A stretch of DNA of 64,000 nt from an uncultured Granulosicoccaceae bacterium (GCA_937922675.1 CALAJN010000002.1:89192-153191); one strand, 5' to 3'. Shown: positions 44,498-53,727, counted from the first letter of the stretch. Notes: generated by a model from the sequence alone, not told the origin. Program-made: numbers and translations.

Positions 44498-45814
44498 TCA
44501 GAGCGCGGTGCGATTGGAATCGGTATCAAACGTATGGCCCATACGTTCCGCCTTTGTGTCGAGATAGTCGCGGTTATGTGCCTGTGAGTCGATGACCAGA
44601 GGCACACGCTCGCTAACGGTAATGCCGGCGTTTGTGAGCGCAGCCGATTTTGCCGGGTTGTTGCTCAGTAGACTGATGTCATTGACCTCAAGTGCGCGCA
44701 ACATGGCAGATGCGACACCATACTCACGTGCGTCTTCGGGAAACCCGAGGGCGGTGTTTGCATCTACGGTATCAGCCCCGGCATCTTGCAACTCATAGGC
44801 CCGTATCTTGTTGCCAAGTCCAATGCCGCGTCCTTCCTGACGCAGGTACAAGACGAGACCGCTGCCGACCTCTGCAATGCGTGCGAGCGCGGTTTGCAAC
44901 TGCTCACCACAGTCGCACCGCAGTGAGCCAAAGACATCTCCGGTCAAACATTCGGAATGTACCCGGACCAGGACAGGTTCATTCGATGCGCTGATTGCCC
45001 CCAGGGTCAGTGCACTGTGCTCAAGGCCTTGAGCATCGCGGAAGACGATAATTTGAAACTCTCCGTGCGCGGTCGGCAAACGGCTTCGTCCAACTTCGCT
45101 GATCTCGACTGACGAAGGACTCGTGGTGTTGTTAACCTCGCTGACTTCTTGCTCACGGCGCCACTGGGCTATTTGTTCAACCGAGATAACCGGCAGCTCG
45201 TGCTGTTGTGCGAACTTCAGCAACTCGGGCAAGCGCATCATCTCTCCGTCCTCTCGCATAACCTCACAGATCACCGCGGCCGGTGTGAGACCTGCCAGTC
45301 TTGCCATATCGACACTGGCCTCGGTCTGGCCACGTCGCTCGAGCACGCCGCCATCCTTTGCGCGCAGTGGAAACATATGTCCTGGCATCGCAATGTCATC
45401 TGCCGTGCTGGCGGGGTCAATGAGTACACGAACGGTCTCTGCGCGGTCCGGTGCTGATATGCCGGTGGAGACACCGCGAGCAGCTTCTACAGAGATCGTG
45501 AATCCTGTGCCGAATCCGCTACGGTTCTGAGCTGTTGGTACCATCATGGGAATTTGCAGTCGATCAATCAGCGTGCCTTGCATCGCCAGACACACGAGCC
45601 CGCGACCGTGCACTGTCATGAAGTTGATCGCTTCACTGCTTGCAAAGTCTGCGGCAACCACGAGATCCCCTTCGTTCTCACGATCCTCGTCGTCAACGAT
45701 GATCACTTGACTACCTCGCGCAAACGCCTCTATGGCCTGCTGAAGAGGTGTCAATAGAGACGGCGTCGAAACAGACGCTGCCGACGTACTCGGCGTTGTT
45801 TTCGTGTCGTTCAT
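44498..45814 (-). CDS. ribBA: Bifunctional DHBP synthase / GTP cyclohydrolase II
   Basis: A 438-residue fusion enzyme. The N-terminal RibB domain makes 3,4-dihydroxy-2-butanone 4-phosphate ([49 protein letters not shown]). The C-terminal RibA domain opens [26 protein letters not shown] with the zinc cysteines, then [22 protein letters not shown] and [12 protein letters not shown]. Both catalytic sets are present, so both activities are likely. It lies 5 bp after ribE. Confidence 0.96.
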   Translation of the reverse strand: MNDTKTTPSTSAASVSTPSLLTPLQQAIEAFARGSQVIIVDDEDRENEGDLVVAADFASSEAINFMTVHGRGLVCLAMQGTLIDRLQIPMMVPTAQNRSGFGTGFTISVEAARGVSTGISAPDRAETVRVLIDPASTADDIAMPGHMFPLRAKDGGVLERRGQTEASVDMARLAGLTPAAVICEVMREDGEMMRLPELLKFAQQHELPVISVEQIAQWRREQEVSEVNNTTSPSSVEISEVGRSRLPTAHGEFQIIVFRDAQGLEHSALTLGAISASNEPVLVRVHSECLTGDVFGSLRCDCGEQLQTALARIAEVGSGLVLYLRQEGRGIGLGNKIRAYELQDAGADTVDANTALGFPEDAREYGVASAMLRALEVNDISLLSNNPAKSAALTNAGITVSERVPLVIDSQAHNRDYLDTKAERMGHTFDTDSNRTAL

Positions 45815-45819
45815 GCGCT

Positions 45820-46446
45820 TCAGTTTTGCTCTTGAGCGTTTGTCACGCCTGCTGCATACGGCATGACAAGGCGTTCAACGTATTTGCCCAGCACATCGAC
45901 CTCGACGTTGACCGCATCCCCAATGGCGCGGGTGGGCAAGACGATGTGTGCCTGGGTATAGGCGACCAGTGTGACGTTGAACCAGTTGTCGCCCACATCC
46001 ACAACGGTGAGGCTGGTGCCATCTATCGATACGTAGCCCTTGGTGACGATATAGCGCATGAGATCCTGCGGCACTTCAACGTGTACCCACAAGGCATCGG
46101 CGTCTTTTCGGAACTCGGTGATCACGCCAGTGCCATCCACGTGACCCTGGACAAAGTGCCCGCCCATGCGTGTAGAGGGCGTGACGGAGCGCTCCAGATT
46201 CACAGAAGCACCCGTAACCAGAGTGTCCAGGTTGGTGCGCGCACGAGTCTCCGGTGCCAGACCTGTAGTAAATCCAGTGTCATCGAGCGCCGTGACGGTC
46301 AGGCACACGCCGTTGACAGCGATGCTGTCACCGAGCGCCGTGCCCTCAAGCACGCGCTGGGCGTCCACCACAAGCCGAAAACCTCCGTTTTCGTCAGCAG
46401 CGCAGCTGCGTACGCTACCCATCTCTTCCACTATCCCGGTAAACAT
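45820..46446 (-). CDS. ribE: Riboflavin synthase
   Basis: A 208-residue riboflavin synthase alpha chain made of two similar beta barrels. The N-terminal barrel starts MFTGIVEEMGSV and contains GDSIAVNGVCLTVTALDDTGF; the second contains GGHFVQGHVDGTGVI and YVSIDGTSLTVVDVGDNWFNVTLV. It dismutates two lumazine molecules to riboflavin. The start overlaps the ribD stop as TGATG. Confidence 0.96.
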   Translation of the reverse strand: MFTGIVEEMGSVRSCAADENGGFRLVVDAQRVLEGTALGDSIAVNGVCLTVTALDDTGFTTGLAPETRARTNLDTLVTGASVNLERSVTPSTRMGGHFVQGHVDGTGVITEFRKDADALWVHVEVPQDLMRYIVTKGYVSIDGTSLTVVDVGDNWFNVTLVAYTQAHIVLPTRAIGDAVNVEVDVLGKYVERLVMPYAAGVTNAQEQN

Positions 46447-47675
46447 CAGGCGGCCTCAGTTTTTGTTGGTGTACTGCTGGAGCGTTGACCCAGTCGTGGC
46501 GCAAGTACGCTGGCAGCCTGACGTTGCACAAAGCCCTGGATCATCAGGTCCGCACCGACGGGTGTTGCGATAACGTTTTCCAGTCGCGTGGCGTCGTCCA
46601 GGGTGTCGGCACCGAGCCCGCTGAACGCTGCTGGCGCTTCGCTGCCGCCGATCAACATCGGGGCCATGAACGCGACTACCTCATCAATCAGGCCTGCGTC
46701 CATGAAACTGCCATGGATGCGAGGCCCGCCTTCAAGAAGCAGACTTTGCACACCACGTGAGCCCAGTTCCTTGATCAATGCGCGTGGGTCTGGTCGAGTG
46801 TCGCCAACGGAACCTGGCAGGGCGATCACGTCGGCACCGACGCTGCGCAAGGCTTGCTGACGCGCCTCTGAAACGCCTTCATTGACAACAACGATCGCAC
46901 GCCTGTCAGGATTGGCCGAGAGCAACTGTGCATCCAGTGGGAGCCGTGCCTGGGTATCGAGCACGATAGGGGTAGGGTGGCGCACATCGCCGGCGCGACA
47001 ATCTCCTTCAGGCAGCCGCACCGTGAGTGCAGGGTTGTCAGCGAGCACAGTTTCTATACCGACGAGGATGGCATCTGTGGCTTGTCGAAGGCGATGCCCG
47101 GCTCGGCGCGCATCGTCGCCGGTGATCCATTGACTGTGTCCGGTGCGCGTAGCGATGCGACCATCCAGACTGGAGGCAGACTTGGCGATGACCCAGGGAC
47201 GCTGTGTTTCGACATGGTGCAAGAAAAAACGCGCAAGTCTGCGCGCGGCTGCTTCTGCCACACCACTGACAACCTCGATACCAGCGGCAGCTAGTCGGTG
47301 GGCGCCCCCGGAGGCGATCGGATTGGGGTCGGTCACGGCGTACACCACGCGAGCAATACCAGCGTCAATCAGTGCGGCGGTACAGGGTGGTGTTCTGCCG
47401 GTGTGGTTACACGGTTCCAATGTGACGTAGGCGGTAGCACCGCGCGCTCGCTCGCCGGCATCACGCAAGGCATCGGCCTCTGCGTGGGCTTGACCGACAC
47501 CACGATGCCAGCCTTCGCCAACGATGCGATCGTCTGCCACGACGACAGAACCAACGGGCGGGTTCGGACTGGTGCAGCCGGTGGCGCGCCTGGCGAGATC
47601 GATAGCACGCAACATCCAGCGCTCATCTGCGCTGGCGGTAGCCTGAGCCGTATTGTCTGTCGTGCTGGTCCGCAT
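46446..47675 (-). CDS. ribD: Riboflavin biosynthesis protein RibD (deaminase-reductase)
   Basis: A 409-residue bifunctional enzyme. The deaminase domain (about residues 20-160) has the zinc motifs HAEADAL and TLEPCNHTGRTPPC. The reductase domain has SLDGRIATRTGHSQWITGDDARRAGHRLR, DAILVGIETVLADNPALTVR and LLLEGGPRIHGSFMDAGLIDEV. GGGAG-type ribosome-binding site (GGGAG) lies 9 bp before the ATG. It is the first gene after the FMN riboswitch, and is about 40 residues longer than the usual RibD, mostly at the C terminus and a short N-terminal leader. Confidence 0.95.
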   Translation of the reverse strand: MRTSTTDNTAQATASADERWMLRAIDLARRATGCTSPNPPVGSVVVADDRIVGEGWHRGVGQAHAEADALRDAGERARGATAYVTLEPCNHTGRTPPCTAALIDAGIARVVYAVTDPNPIASGGAHRLAAAGIEVVSGVAEAAARRLARFFLHHVETQRPWVIAKSASSLDGRIATRTGHSQWITGDDARRAGHRLRQATDAILVGIETVLADNPALTVRLPEGDCRAGDVRHPTPIVLDTQARLPLDAQLLSANPDRRAIVVVNEGVSEARQQALRSVGADVIALPGSVGDTRPDPRALIKELGSRGVQSLLLEGGPRIHGSFMDAGLIDEVVAFMAPMLIGGSEAPAAFSGLGADTLDDATRLENVIATPVGADLMIQGFVQRQAASVLAPRLGQRSSSTPTKTEAA

Positions 47676-47841
47676 GACCGTTGCTCCCGCCCGGTGGATC
47701 CGGGGTTCAGATCACGGTAAGGGGCGTCAGCAGCAGGAGCTACAGATGCGAGCAAGACCACGGGCGCACCTTGCGGTAGTGTCCCGGCCGGTCAAGCGTC
47801 ATCACACAGGCGCAAGACTCACGTCTGCGCATTCCTGGCAC

Positions 47842-48033
47842 CACGCTTCTCTCATCCGGACTTTAACCGTCGGCTCCGGACTCTGACCGGATCAACCGCT
47901 CGGGCCGCACCCTTGAAAAACACAACGTCGGCAGGCGAGGCCGTTGCGGGTCACGGGCTTGGCGATGCTGTGAGTCGAAGACTCGCTGCTTGCCCTACCG
48001 TCGGTGGGGAATTACACCCCGCCCCGAAACGTG
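47842..48033 (-). ncRNA. FMN riboswitch (RFN element)
   Basis: On the minus strand the conserved RFN blocks appear in order: TTCGGGGCGGGGTG, AATTCCCCACCGACGGTA, AAGCCCGTGACC, GATCCGG, GTCCGGAGCCGACGGTTAA and AGTCCGGATGAGAGAAG. The closing P1 stem pairs CACGTTTC (48033-48026) with GAAGCGTG (47849-47842), one G-U pair included. Two variable stems are expanded, one with the mini-hairpin GAGTC-TTC-GACTC, which makes the aptamer about 190 nt. A further hairpin at 47810-47830 lies in the expression platform, and ribD begins at 47675. FMN binding should reduce rib expression. Confidence 0.95.
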
Positions 48034-48041
48034 CTAGCTCA

Positions 48042-48070
48042 ACGATACCCGGACGGGCGACACGACGCAA
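48042..48070 (-). promoter_or_regulatory. Sigma-70 promoter of the rib operon
   Basis: Read on the minus strand, TTGCGT (48070-48065) and TATCGT (48047-48042) are separated by 17 bp. Transcription would start about 7 bases further on, at around 48035, which places the first base of the RNA at the start of the riboswitch P1 stem. Confidence 0.6.
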
Positions 48071-48109
48071 TGCGCAGAGTGTGACCCAGGCCGTACAGCC
48101 GGGCAGGCA

Positions 48110-49225
48110 TCACATCTGGCTTGATGAAAGATCGGGCCGCTGTGCATCCAGCTCGGTCGCAACGTCGGAATCTCGGGTATCGAGCTCAAGTTCTCGGTCA
48201 ACTTCGTCCAATTGCCCAAGCTCGCCACCCGGGTTTGTGGCATCGAGTTCAAATTCGGCAAATACCGGAAAGTGATCCGAGCCGATGTGTGGCATGCGTT
48301 CAAATTTCACCAATTTGAAATGGCGAGACACCAATACATGATCCAGCGGCCAACGAAGCCAGGCATGGTCGGCATGGAACGTACTCGCGAGGCCACGTCC
48401 AACACGCGGATCCAACAAGCCACTGATCTGTCGAAGCAATTTGGCTGTGCGAGACCAGGGGGCATCGTTCAGGTCTCCTGCCAGGATCACTGGTACATCG
48501 AGTGCTGCTATCTGGTCAGCGAGCAACAACAGCTCGACGTCGCGCTCTGTGGATCTCAGATTCTCACCGGGTGCCGGTGGTCGTGGATGTGCCGCGAACA
48601 GCTGGATTTTTTGCGCGTCAGAGCCTATCTCAAGTGTGGCAGTGATCGATGGAACATCTCCCTGGACAACATAACGAATTGTTGCGTCCTCGAGTGCAAG
48701 CCGGGAGTACACATGCATGCCGTACAGATTGTCCTGGGGGCAGGCGACCCTGTATGGCCAATCAGATAGAGCGGCGTCGAGTTGCTCTTGCCACCATGCG
48801 TCTGTTTCGAGTGTGATCAGTATGTCCGGTCGCATTTGGCCGACCACATCGAGCAACCCTTGCGCGCTACGATTCTCCATCAGCACATTGCTTGACAGTA
48901 CGCTCACCCGAGCTCTTCGACTGTCGTCTTTATTGCTCTGCGCCGACGCAATCTCGACTCGATGGAGACGGGTGTAAGGCCAGATCCTGACAAGCTGAAA
49001 ATACAGGCTTGGTAGAAGGAGTACCGTCCACCAGAGAGACGGTGCGCCCCGAAAAATGTGTGCGACAACAAGGACAAACAACAACAGCAGACCGACGACT
49101 GCGTACTGTATGCGAGGAAATTCCTGCGCTCTTATGCTCCAGTGGCGCATATTCAACGCCGGCACTATCGACAGCAGTGCCAGGCTCAACACCAGCAATC
49201 CGTATACTGTAGAAAGGATGGTCAA
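48110..49225 (-). CDS. YafD-like membrane endonuclease/exonuclease/phosphatase family protein
   Basis: A 371-residue protein with three N-terminal membrane helices (about residues 3-24, 40-60 and 63-82) and a C-terminal EEP (DNase I-like) domain. EEP motifs are SVLSSNVLMENRS, DILITLETDAWW (Glu metal ligand), FAAHPRPP, VILAGDLNDAPWS, and the terminal GSDHFPVFAEF (Asp-His). The domain therefore looks catalytically complete and would face the periplasm or cytoplasm depending on topology. The start is a TTG. The acidic tail after the EEP fold (about 35 residues) is unusual. It lies upstream of the rib promoter on the same strand. Confidence 0.85.
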   Translation of the reverse strand: MTILSTVYGLLVLSLALLSIVPALNMRHWSIRAQEFPRIQYAVVGLLLLFVLVVAHIFRGAPSLWWTVLLLPSLYFQLVRIWPYTRLHRVEIASAQSNKDDSRRARVSVLSSNVLMENRSAQGLLDVVGQMRPDILITLETDAWWQEQLDAALSDWPYRVACPQDNLYGMHVYSRLALEDATIRYVVQGDVPSITATLEIGSDAQKIQLFAAHPRPPAPGENLRSTERDVELLLLADQIAALDVPVILAGDLNDAPWSRTAKLLRQISGLLDPRVGRGLASTFHADHAWLRWPLDHVLVSRHFKLVKFERMPHIGSDHFPVFAEFELDATNPGGELGQLDEVDRELELDTRDSDVATELDAQRPDLSSSQM

Positions 49226-49380
49226 CGGTAAAACGTCGCGGGCAGGTTATACAACTTGACGGTACCCGCTGGAGTGGGGTGAGACAATCGTGGCGCAGCG
49301 CAGAGCTTAACCTACCCACCTGCACGACGCCATGCCGAGCGCCCAATGCAGGTCGTCTGCCTCGTTCCCACGGTGTGTGG

Positions 49381-49672
49381 CTCCTTGGCGTGCTGATTGG
49401 CGGGGATCGCGGTGCGCTGCATGAGCTGGTTGAAATTGACCGCCGCCCTGCAAGGCTCTGACGCTGATAGCCTGCGTCGGGGTGCTCACTCAATGAAATC
49501 CAGTGCACAGGATTTTGGCGCCGCAGACCTTGCCTCTCAAGCGGCCACACTGGAGGCACGCGCTGCGTCGAACTGGCCTGAATCCGCAGCAGCGGATGTG
49601 GCATCCCTGAAAGGGGCCTTTGATTTGGCCAAGGCTGATTTGACCGAGTGGCTTGAGCACGATCGCACATGA
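49381..49672 (+). pseudogene. Frameshifted Hpt (histidine phosphotransfer) domain remnant
   Basis: The reading frame from about 49489 encodes a clear Hpt core, GSDADSLRRGAHSMKSSAQDFGAADLASQAATLEARA, with the phosphoacceptor His in AHSMKSSA. The preceding Hpt helix (LIGGDRGALHELVEI) is in a different frame at 49396-49440, so a frameshift or small deletion at about 49440 has broken the gene. The domain is on the plus strand while its REC partners are on the minus strand. It stops at 49672, about 30 bp from the truncated end of a REC domain. Confidence 0.7.
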
Positions 49673-49699
49673 CAACAGATGAGTCGCTCCCCCCCCGCG

Positions 49700-49921
49700 C
49701 GGGTCCTGCTTCATTTTTTTGAGTACCTCAAAGCCATCAACCCCAAGCATGAAAATATCGAGTAGTACCAGATCGAAACGCTGCTCGTCCAGTGCTTTCA
49801 GAGCATCTGCACCACCGGCAACTTCAGTTGCTTGATGACCAAGGGCTTTTACCGCTAGTGAAAACTTGCGTCGCGCGGTCGCTGAGTCATCAGCAACCAG
49901 TATGCTTCCTGACTCACGCAC
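49700..49921 (-). pseudogene. Truncated REC (receiver) domain
   Basis: From a GTG at 49921 the frame encodes the first 74 residues of a receiver domain: SILVADDSATARRKFSLAVKALG, with the acidic pair, and the phosphoacceptor Asp in FDLVLLDIFMLGVDGFEVLKKM. Homology ends at about 49700, so the conserved Thr/Ser and Lys of the second half are missing. The frame stays open across the Hpt remnant but the sequence there is antisense Hpt. The start overlaps the stop of the preceding REC fragment. It is a 3'-truncated gene, not a working receiver. Confidence 0.7.
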
Positions 49922-50493
49922 CTGCCAGTTTCTCGCTTTGGTGCGCAGCAGCTGCCTCGAGACTGGATACCAGTTCTTCGATGCGTAGTGGTTTACTGAC
50001 ATAGGGGTCCATACCTGCCGCCAGATACCGTTCGCGGCCTCCCTCCATTGCGTTTGCTGTTGCTGCAACGATAAACGGGCACGCGAGCCTGGCATCCAGC
50101 TGCCTGTTATGCCGAGTCGCATCAACGCCGTCCATTTCAGGCATTTCGATATCCATCAGGATAAGATCAACGGGTTGCTGGCGTTGAGCCTCTACTGCCT
50201 CACGCCCTGTGTTCACAACTACCGGCTCGTAGCCGAGGCGCTTGTATATCAAAGTGCCGAGCTTGCGGTTTGTTCGGTTGTCATCGACCAGCATGATCGA
50301 CAAGGGTAGCCGTTCGGCCACACTGGCGTGGTAGGGGTTGTCAAACGCGGTAGTGCGCCTTTTCGGCAAGCGACAAGGCGATATCGAGATCGTCTGCATC
50401 CTGGTCAGAGTAGACCGGGGTTGTACTCAGTCCGAACAGCGGTGCCAGAGTGAGAAGACGGCGCGAGGAGACGATCAAACTGAACAGTCGCAT
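49914..50493 (-). pseudogene. Collapsed hybrid sensor kinase: signal peptide joined to a REC domain
   Basis: An ATG at 50493 opens a 50-residue frame with a convincing signal peptide (MRLFSLIVSSRRLLTLAPLF) and then DADDLDIALSLAEKAHYRV, ending at a TGA (50341-50343). Immediately after, in another frame, a complete receiver domain runs to 49914: the linker LPLSIMLVDDNRTNRKLG typical of hybrid kinases, phosphoacceptor Asp in VDLILMDIEMPEMDG, AATAN and the Lys in YVSKPLRI. The sensor, HisKA and ATPase parts that would normally lie between are absent. The simplest reading is a hybrid kinase reduced by an internal deletion and frameshift. Confidence 0.6.
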
Positions 50494-50746
50494 GCACTCG
50501 ATAAAAAGCAAGAATACGTTCCGTTGCTGTACGCATCATAGTGCCAGCGAGTGCCGTGGTATGCCTGGCCAAAGGACGAGGAGGCCGGTTGTCGGAATCG
50601 TGTGGATGGATACGATTCTGTACCGGTATGCGCTTGTGCGATTGCCGAAGGACCTTAATAATCTGTGAGCTCGCGTCATGCACCCGGCCAACTGAAGTCG
50701 GATATTGTTGTCAACACAGCGAACGCGAGACGACCGGGCAAACCCT

Positions 50747-51775
50747 ATGAAATACCTTGCAATCATTGTTTTGAGTCTGAGCTTTCACCTGGCTCAAGCC
50801 TCGGGAGCTACTCCTGATTTTGCAGAGCTCTACCAAACACATTCAGACTCGGTCGTAACGGTGTACACCACAACGGTGTCCAGGCAAGGAAACATGCCTC
50901 GCACATCGCGAGGTGTTGGCTCAGGTGTCGTGATTGAGCAAGATAGAATATTGACAGCCGCTCACGTCGTTGATGGGGCGCAGGTCATTGATGTCGCTTT
51001 TGTGGATGGTGCACGCATCAAGGCCGATGTGATCGCCTCCTTGGAGTCGAGCGATATCGCCTTGCTAAAACTCCGACAAAGTCACCCGGATCCTCAGATT
51101 GCGACCCTGGCGGATTCAGATCTGGTGCGTGTTGGTAGTCCGGTTTTTGTCATTGGCGCCCCCTTCGGGATCTCCCAAACACTCAGCGTGGGTTTTTTGT
51201 CAGGGCGAATGGAGCGGGGTCTGCACGCGGGTGGGGCACCTATCGAGTTTCTTCAGACAGACACAGCGATCAACACGGGTAATTCTGGTGGTCCGATGTT
51301 CAATGCTGATGGCGAAGTGATCGGCATAGTCAGTTTCATCTTGACCAAGAGCGGTGGCTTTGACGGTATCGGCTTTGCCACATCCAGCAACACCGCCAAG
51401 CAAGCCCTGTTGTCCAGCTCCGGTGTCTTGGCAGGCTTCGAGGGCATCATGCTTGATGAACGCATGGCCCGTGCGCTCAATTACCCGGCTCCTGGCATGC
51501 TGGTGCAGCGGGTCGTCGGCGACTCCATTGTGGGCGTGGCAGGTTTGCGTGCCGGTGAAGTGCATGCAGACATCGAAGGGCAGAGTCTGCTGTTGGGAGG
51601 CGATCTCATTCTGGAAATCAACGGCATGGTGTGTCGAACGCCGCATGACTTCGAATTGGTCAGAGACACCTCATTGGAACTACACGCAGAGGACTCGTAC
51701 AGCATCAGCGTATTCAGGGAAGGAAGGGTAGTCGAGCTGATCGCTGGTGCTCCGCTGGGGGGACTTTTTGACTGA
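50747..51775 (+). CDS. HtrA/Deg-like periplasmic serine protease with PDZ domain
   Basis: A 342-residue exported trypsin-like protease. The signal peptide is at residues 1-19 (ending HLAQAS). The catalytic triad is visible: His in LTAAHVVDGA, Asp in ESSDIALLKL, and Ser in INTGNSGGPMFNADG. A single C-terminal PDZ domain follows (about residues 225-330, with GMLVQRVVGDS and GGDLILEINGMVCRTPHDFEL). It is shorter than DegP, closer to DegS in layout, but has a cleavable signal rather than an anchor. It stands beside the broken kinase genes. Confidence 0.9.
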   Translation: MKYLAIIVLSLSFHLAQASGATPDFAELYQTHSDSVVTVYTTTVSRQGNMPRTSRGVGSGVVIEQDRILTAAHVVDGAQVIDVAFVDGARIKADVIASLESSDIALLKLRQSHPDPQIATLADSDLVRVGSPVFVIGAPFGISQTLSVGFLSGRMERGLHAGGAPIEFLQTDTAINTGNSGGPMFNADGEVIGIVSFILTKSGGFDGIGFATSSNTAKQALLSSSGVLAGFEGIMLDERMARALNYPAPGMLVQRVVGDSIVGVAGLRAGEVHADIEGQSLLLGGDLILEINGMVCRTPHDFELVRDTSLELHAEDSYSISVFREGRVVELIAGAPLGGLFD

Positions 51776-51861
51776 GCAGTCGAGATCAGTTTTTGGCAGT
51801 GTTGCGCAGCCAGGGTTTAGGTGATAATGCGCGACCACGCCATGTTTCAAGTAGGAGTATT

Positions 51862-52800
51862 ATGTTCCGGACACGCCGATCAGCCTGCTATCAGTGCGCG
51901 TCGATCCGACGAATGACGCTTGGAGGTGTCGTCGCATTGGCAGCATGGTGTGGCGGGGACGCATTGGCGCAAGATATCCTCAGCGTGGATGAGCTACGCA
52001 GCCTGCTTGACTCGCAAGCCGGGGAAATAGCCTCCTTGCGTGATGCACTCGGCTCGCGCTCGGATGCTCTGGAGGAAGCTCGTGCCGAGCTGGACGAGGC
52101 CTCCAGCGCCAGGCAGGTAGAGCTCGACAATGCTAATTCGCGGCTGGCGGCAGCGGCGCAAGCACTGGCTCGTTATCAATCGGATCAGGCGTCATCCAGG
52201 TCGGCGCTTGTAACCGTTACTGAGCAGAATGAGAGCTTGCAAGCAGAGCTTGCCAGCGCGAACTCACGCCTCGCAGCGGCCGAGCAAGCCTTCGCTTTAT
52301 ACGAGCTCGAGATAGCGGCTCTCAAGGCAGAAACTCAGGCGCACAGTGCTGCTAACGCGTCGCTGTTGCAAGAAATTGATCAGGCACTGCTCGATAGCAA
52401 CGTTCAAGGGGCCGCGGTTTCCTCGCGAGCCGATGGTGTCGTTATCGCTCTTGCCAGTGAGTCGCTGTTCGACTCGGGCAAGGGTCAACTCAATGCAACA
52501 GGTCAGGCCCTGGTCGGCAGTGTCGCCGATGCCATTGCACACCTTCACAACGATATTGCAGTGGAAGGGCACACCGATACCAAAGGCGTGGGTGTCAACC
52601 TCGAGAGACCTTTCGGCAACAACTGGGAGCTATCTGTGGTGCGTGCAGCGAGTGCTGTGAATTACATGCATTCAAACACGGGCATAGACCCCAAACGCCT
52701 CTCGGCACGCGGGTTTGGTGAGCATCGCCCCGTTGCCTCCAATGAAACGGTTGCAGGTCGTGCCGCTAACCGCCGTGTTGAAGTTATCGTTTTGCACTGA
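51862..52800 (+). CDS. OmpA/MotB-domain envelope protein with coiled coil
   Basis: A 312-residue protein. A signal peptide (about residues 19-36, ending GDALAQ) is followed by a long coiled coil (about 40-175) that contains two similar segments, ANSRLAAAAQALARYQSD and ANSRLAAAEQAFALYELE. The C-terminal OmpA-like peptidoglycan-binding domain has ASESLFDSGKGQLNATGQALV, VEGHTDTKG, NNWELSVVRAASAVNYM and ARGFGEHRPVASN. Asp and Arg for diaminopimelate binding are present. AGGAG precedes the ATG. It likely tethers to the cell wall. Confidence 0.88.
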   Translation: MFRTRRSACYQCASIRRMTLGGVVALAAWCGGDALAQDILSVDELRSLLDSQAGEIASLRDALGSRSDALEEARAELDEASSARQVELDNANSRLAAAAQALARYQSDQASSRSALVTVTEQNESLQAELASANSRLAAAEQAFALYELEIAALKAETQAHSAANASLLQEIDQALLDSNVQGAAVSSRADGVVIALASESLFDSGKGQLNATGQALVGSVADAIAHLHNDIAVEGHTDTKGVGVNLERPFGNNWELSVVRAASAVNYMHSNTGIDPKRLSARGFGEHRPVASNETVAGRAANRRVEVIVLH

Positions 52801-52848
52801 TACCGTCTATGCCAAAGCAACAGGCCGTGGCGATAGCCCTTGACACAC

Positions 52849-53715
52849 ATGAACCTGAGCCTCCCTGCATGGGTCGCTGACTGGCTGGGCGACATACTAC
52901 ATAAGAGCCAGGCCAGCGGCGCTTCATGGATTGCTGAGACCAGCCACGGCCGGCGCTTCCGCCTTGTCAGCTTGTGCATACCAAACGCGCAGGACCTGGA
53001 CGACGAGCACCTCTCGGTCGCTTGCCGGGATGCCTATCTTGGCTTACGTGACATCGTCGGTGATCATTCGTTGGTGCGCGTCTGGAATGGCATGCCGGAT
53101 ATACTCGATGAGGCCTCCAGGCTTCGCGATCGCTACATGGTGTTCAATGCCGGGCGTTATGCCGCTTTCAAGCAGTGGTTCGGTGGACGCGGGCCTGAGG
53201 CATTCGCCGCATTGATGCCCGCCGCAACCGGTGTTGGACATGCGTCCCCTGATCTCATCATTCATGCGCTCGCTGACACGCATGCAGGCACTGCGGTGGA
53301 AAACCCACGCCAACAAGCGGCCTACCGCTACTCTCCCAGGTATGGGCCGCAGTCCCCGTGTTTCAGTCGGGCAACTCGCGTTGTCGGGCCAACCGACGAG
53401 AGTCAGGCATATGTGCTGCTGTCTGGTACTGCGAGTATCGTCGGTGAAGACACGGTGCACGCCAATGACCTTGCCTCACAGCTTGATGAGACGATAACCA
53501 ATCTTGATGTGTTGATTCAGGCTGCGGGAGGGCAGGGTGTTCAGAGCATGCAGGAGATGCGTGTTTATCACACCAACGCGGTGTCAACTATCGAGCTGCT
53601 GCAACTGCTGGATGCCAGCCCAATCGGCTCGGTGCCTGCCATGGAGCTCTACCCTGTGGTGTTGTGTCGCGACAATTTGCTGGTAGAAATCGAGGGCATC
53701 GCGACTGTATCGTGA
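52849..53715 (+). CDS. FkbO/Hyg5-type chorismatase
   Basis: A 288-residue chorismatase family protein. Members split chorismate to 3-hydroxybenzoate (Hyg5/XanB2 type) or a dihydroxycyclohexadiene acid (FkbO type) plus pyruvate. Family motifs are LVRVWNGMPDILDEASRLRDRYMVFNAGRYAAF, MPAATGVGHAS, VENPRQQAAYRYSPRYGPQSPCFSRATRV and LLSGTASIVGEDTVHANDLASQLDETITNL. An in-frame stop 15 bp upstream limits the start to ATG 52849 or TTG 52840, so the N-terminal part is about 40 residues shorter than in FkbO and XanB2. No ubiquinone, pigment or polyketide genes lie nearby, so the product and use are open. Confidence 0.83.
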   Translation: MNLSLPAWVADWLGDILHKSQASGASWIAETSHGRRFRLVSLCIPNAQDLDDEHLSVACRDAYLGLRDIVGDHSLVRVWNGMPDILDEASRLRDRYMVFNAGRYAAFKQWFGGRGPEAFAALMPAATGVGHASPDLIIHALADTHAGTAVENPRQQAAYRYSPRYGPQSPCFSRATRVVGPTDESQAYVLLSGTASIVGEDTVHANDLASQLDETITNLDVLIQAAGGQGVQSMQEMRVYHTNAVSTIELLQLLDASPIGSVPAMELYPVVLCRDNLLVEIEGIATVS

Positions 53716-53727
53716 ACTCATCAGACG

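Noticed and set aside
45748..46488. A 246-residue plus-strand frame opposite ribE.
   Set aside because: Antisense to a complete riboflavin synthase; no recognisable domain.
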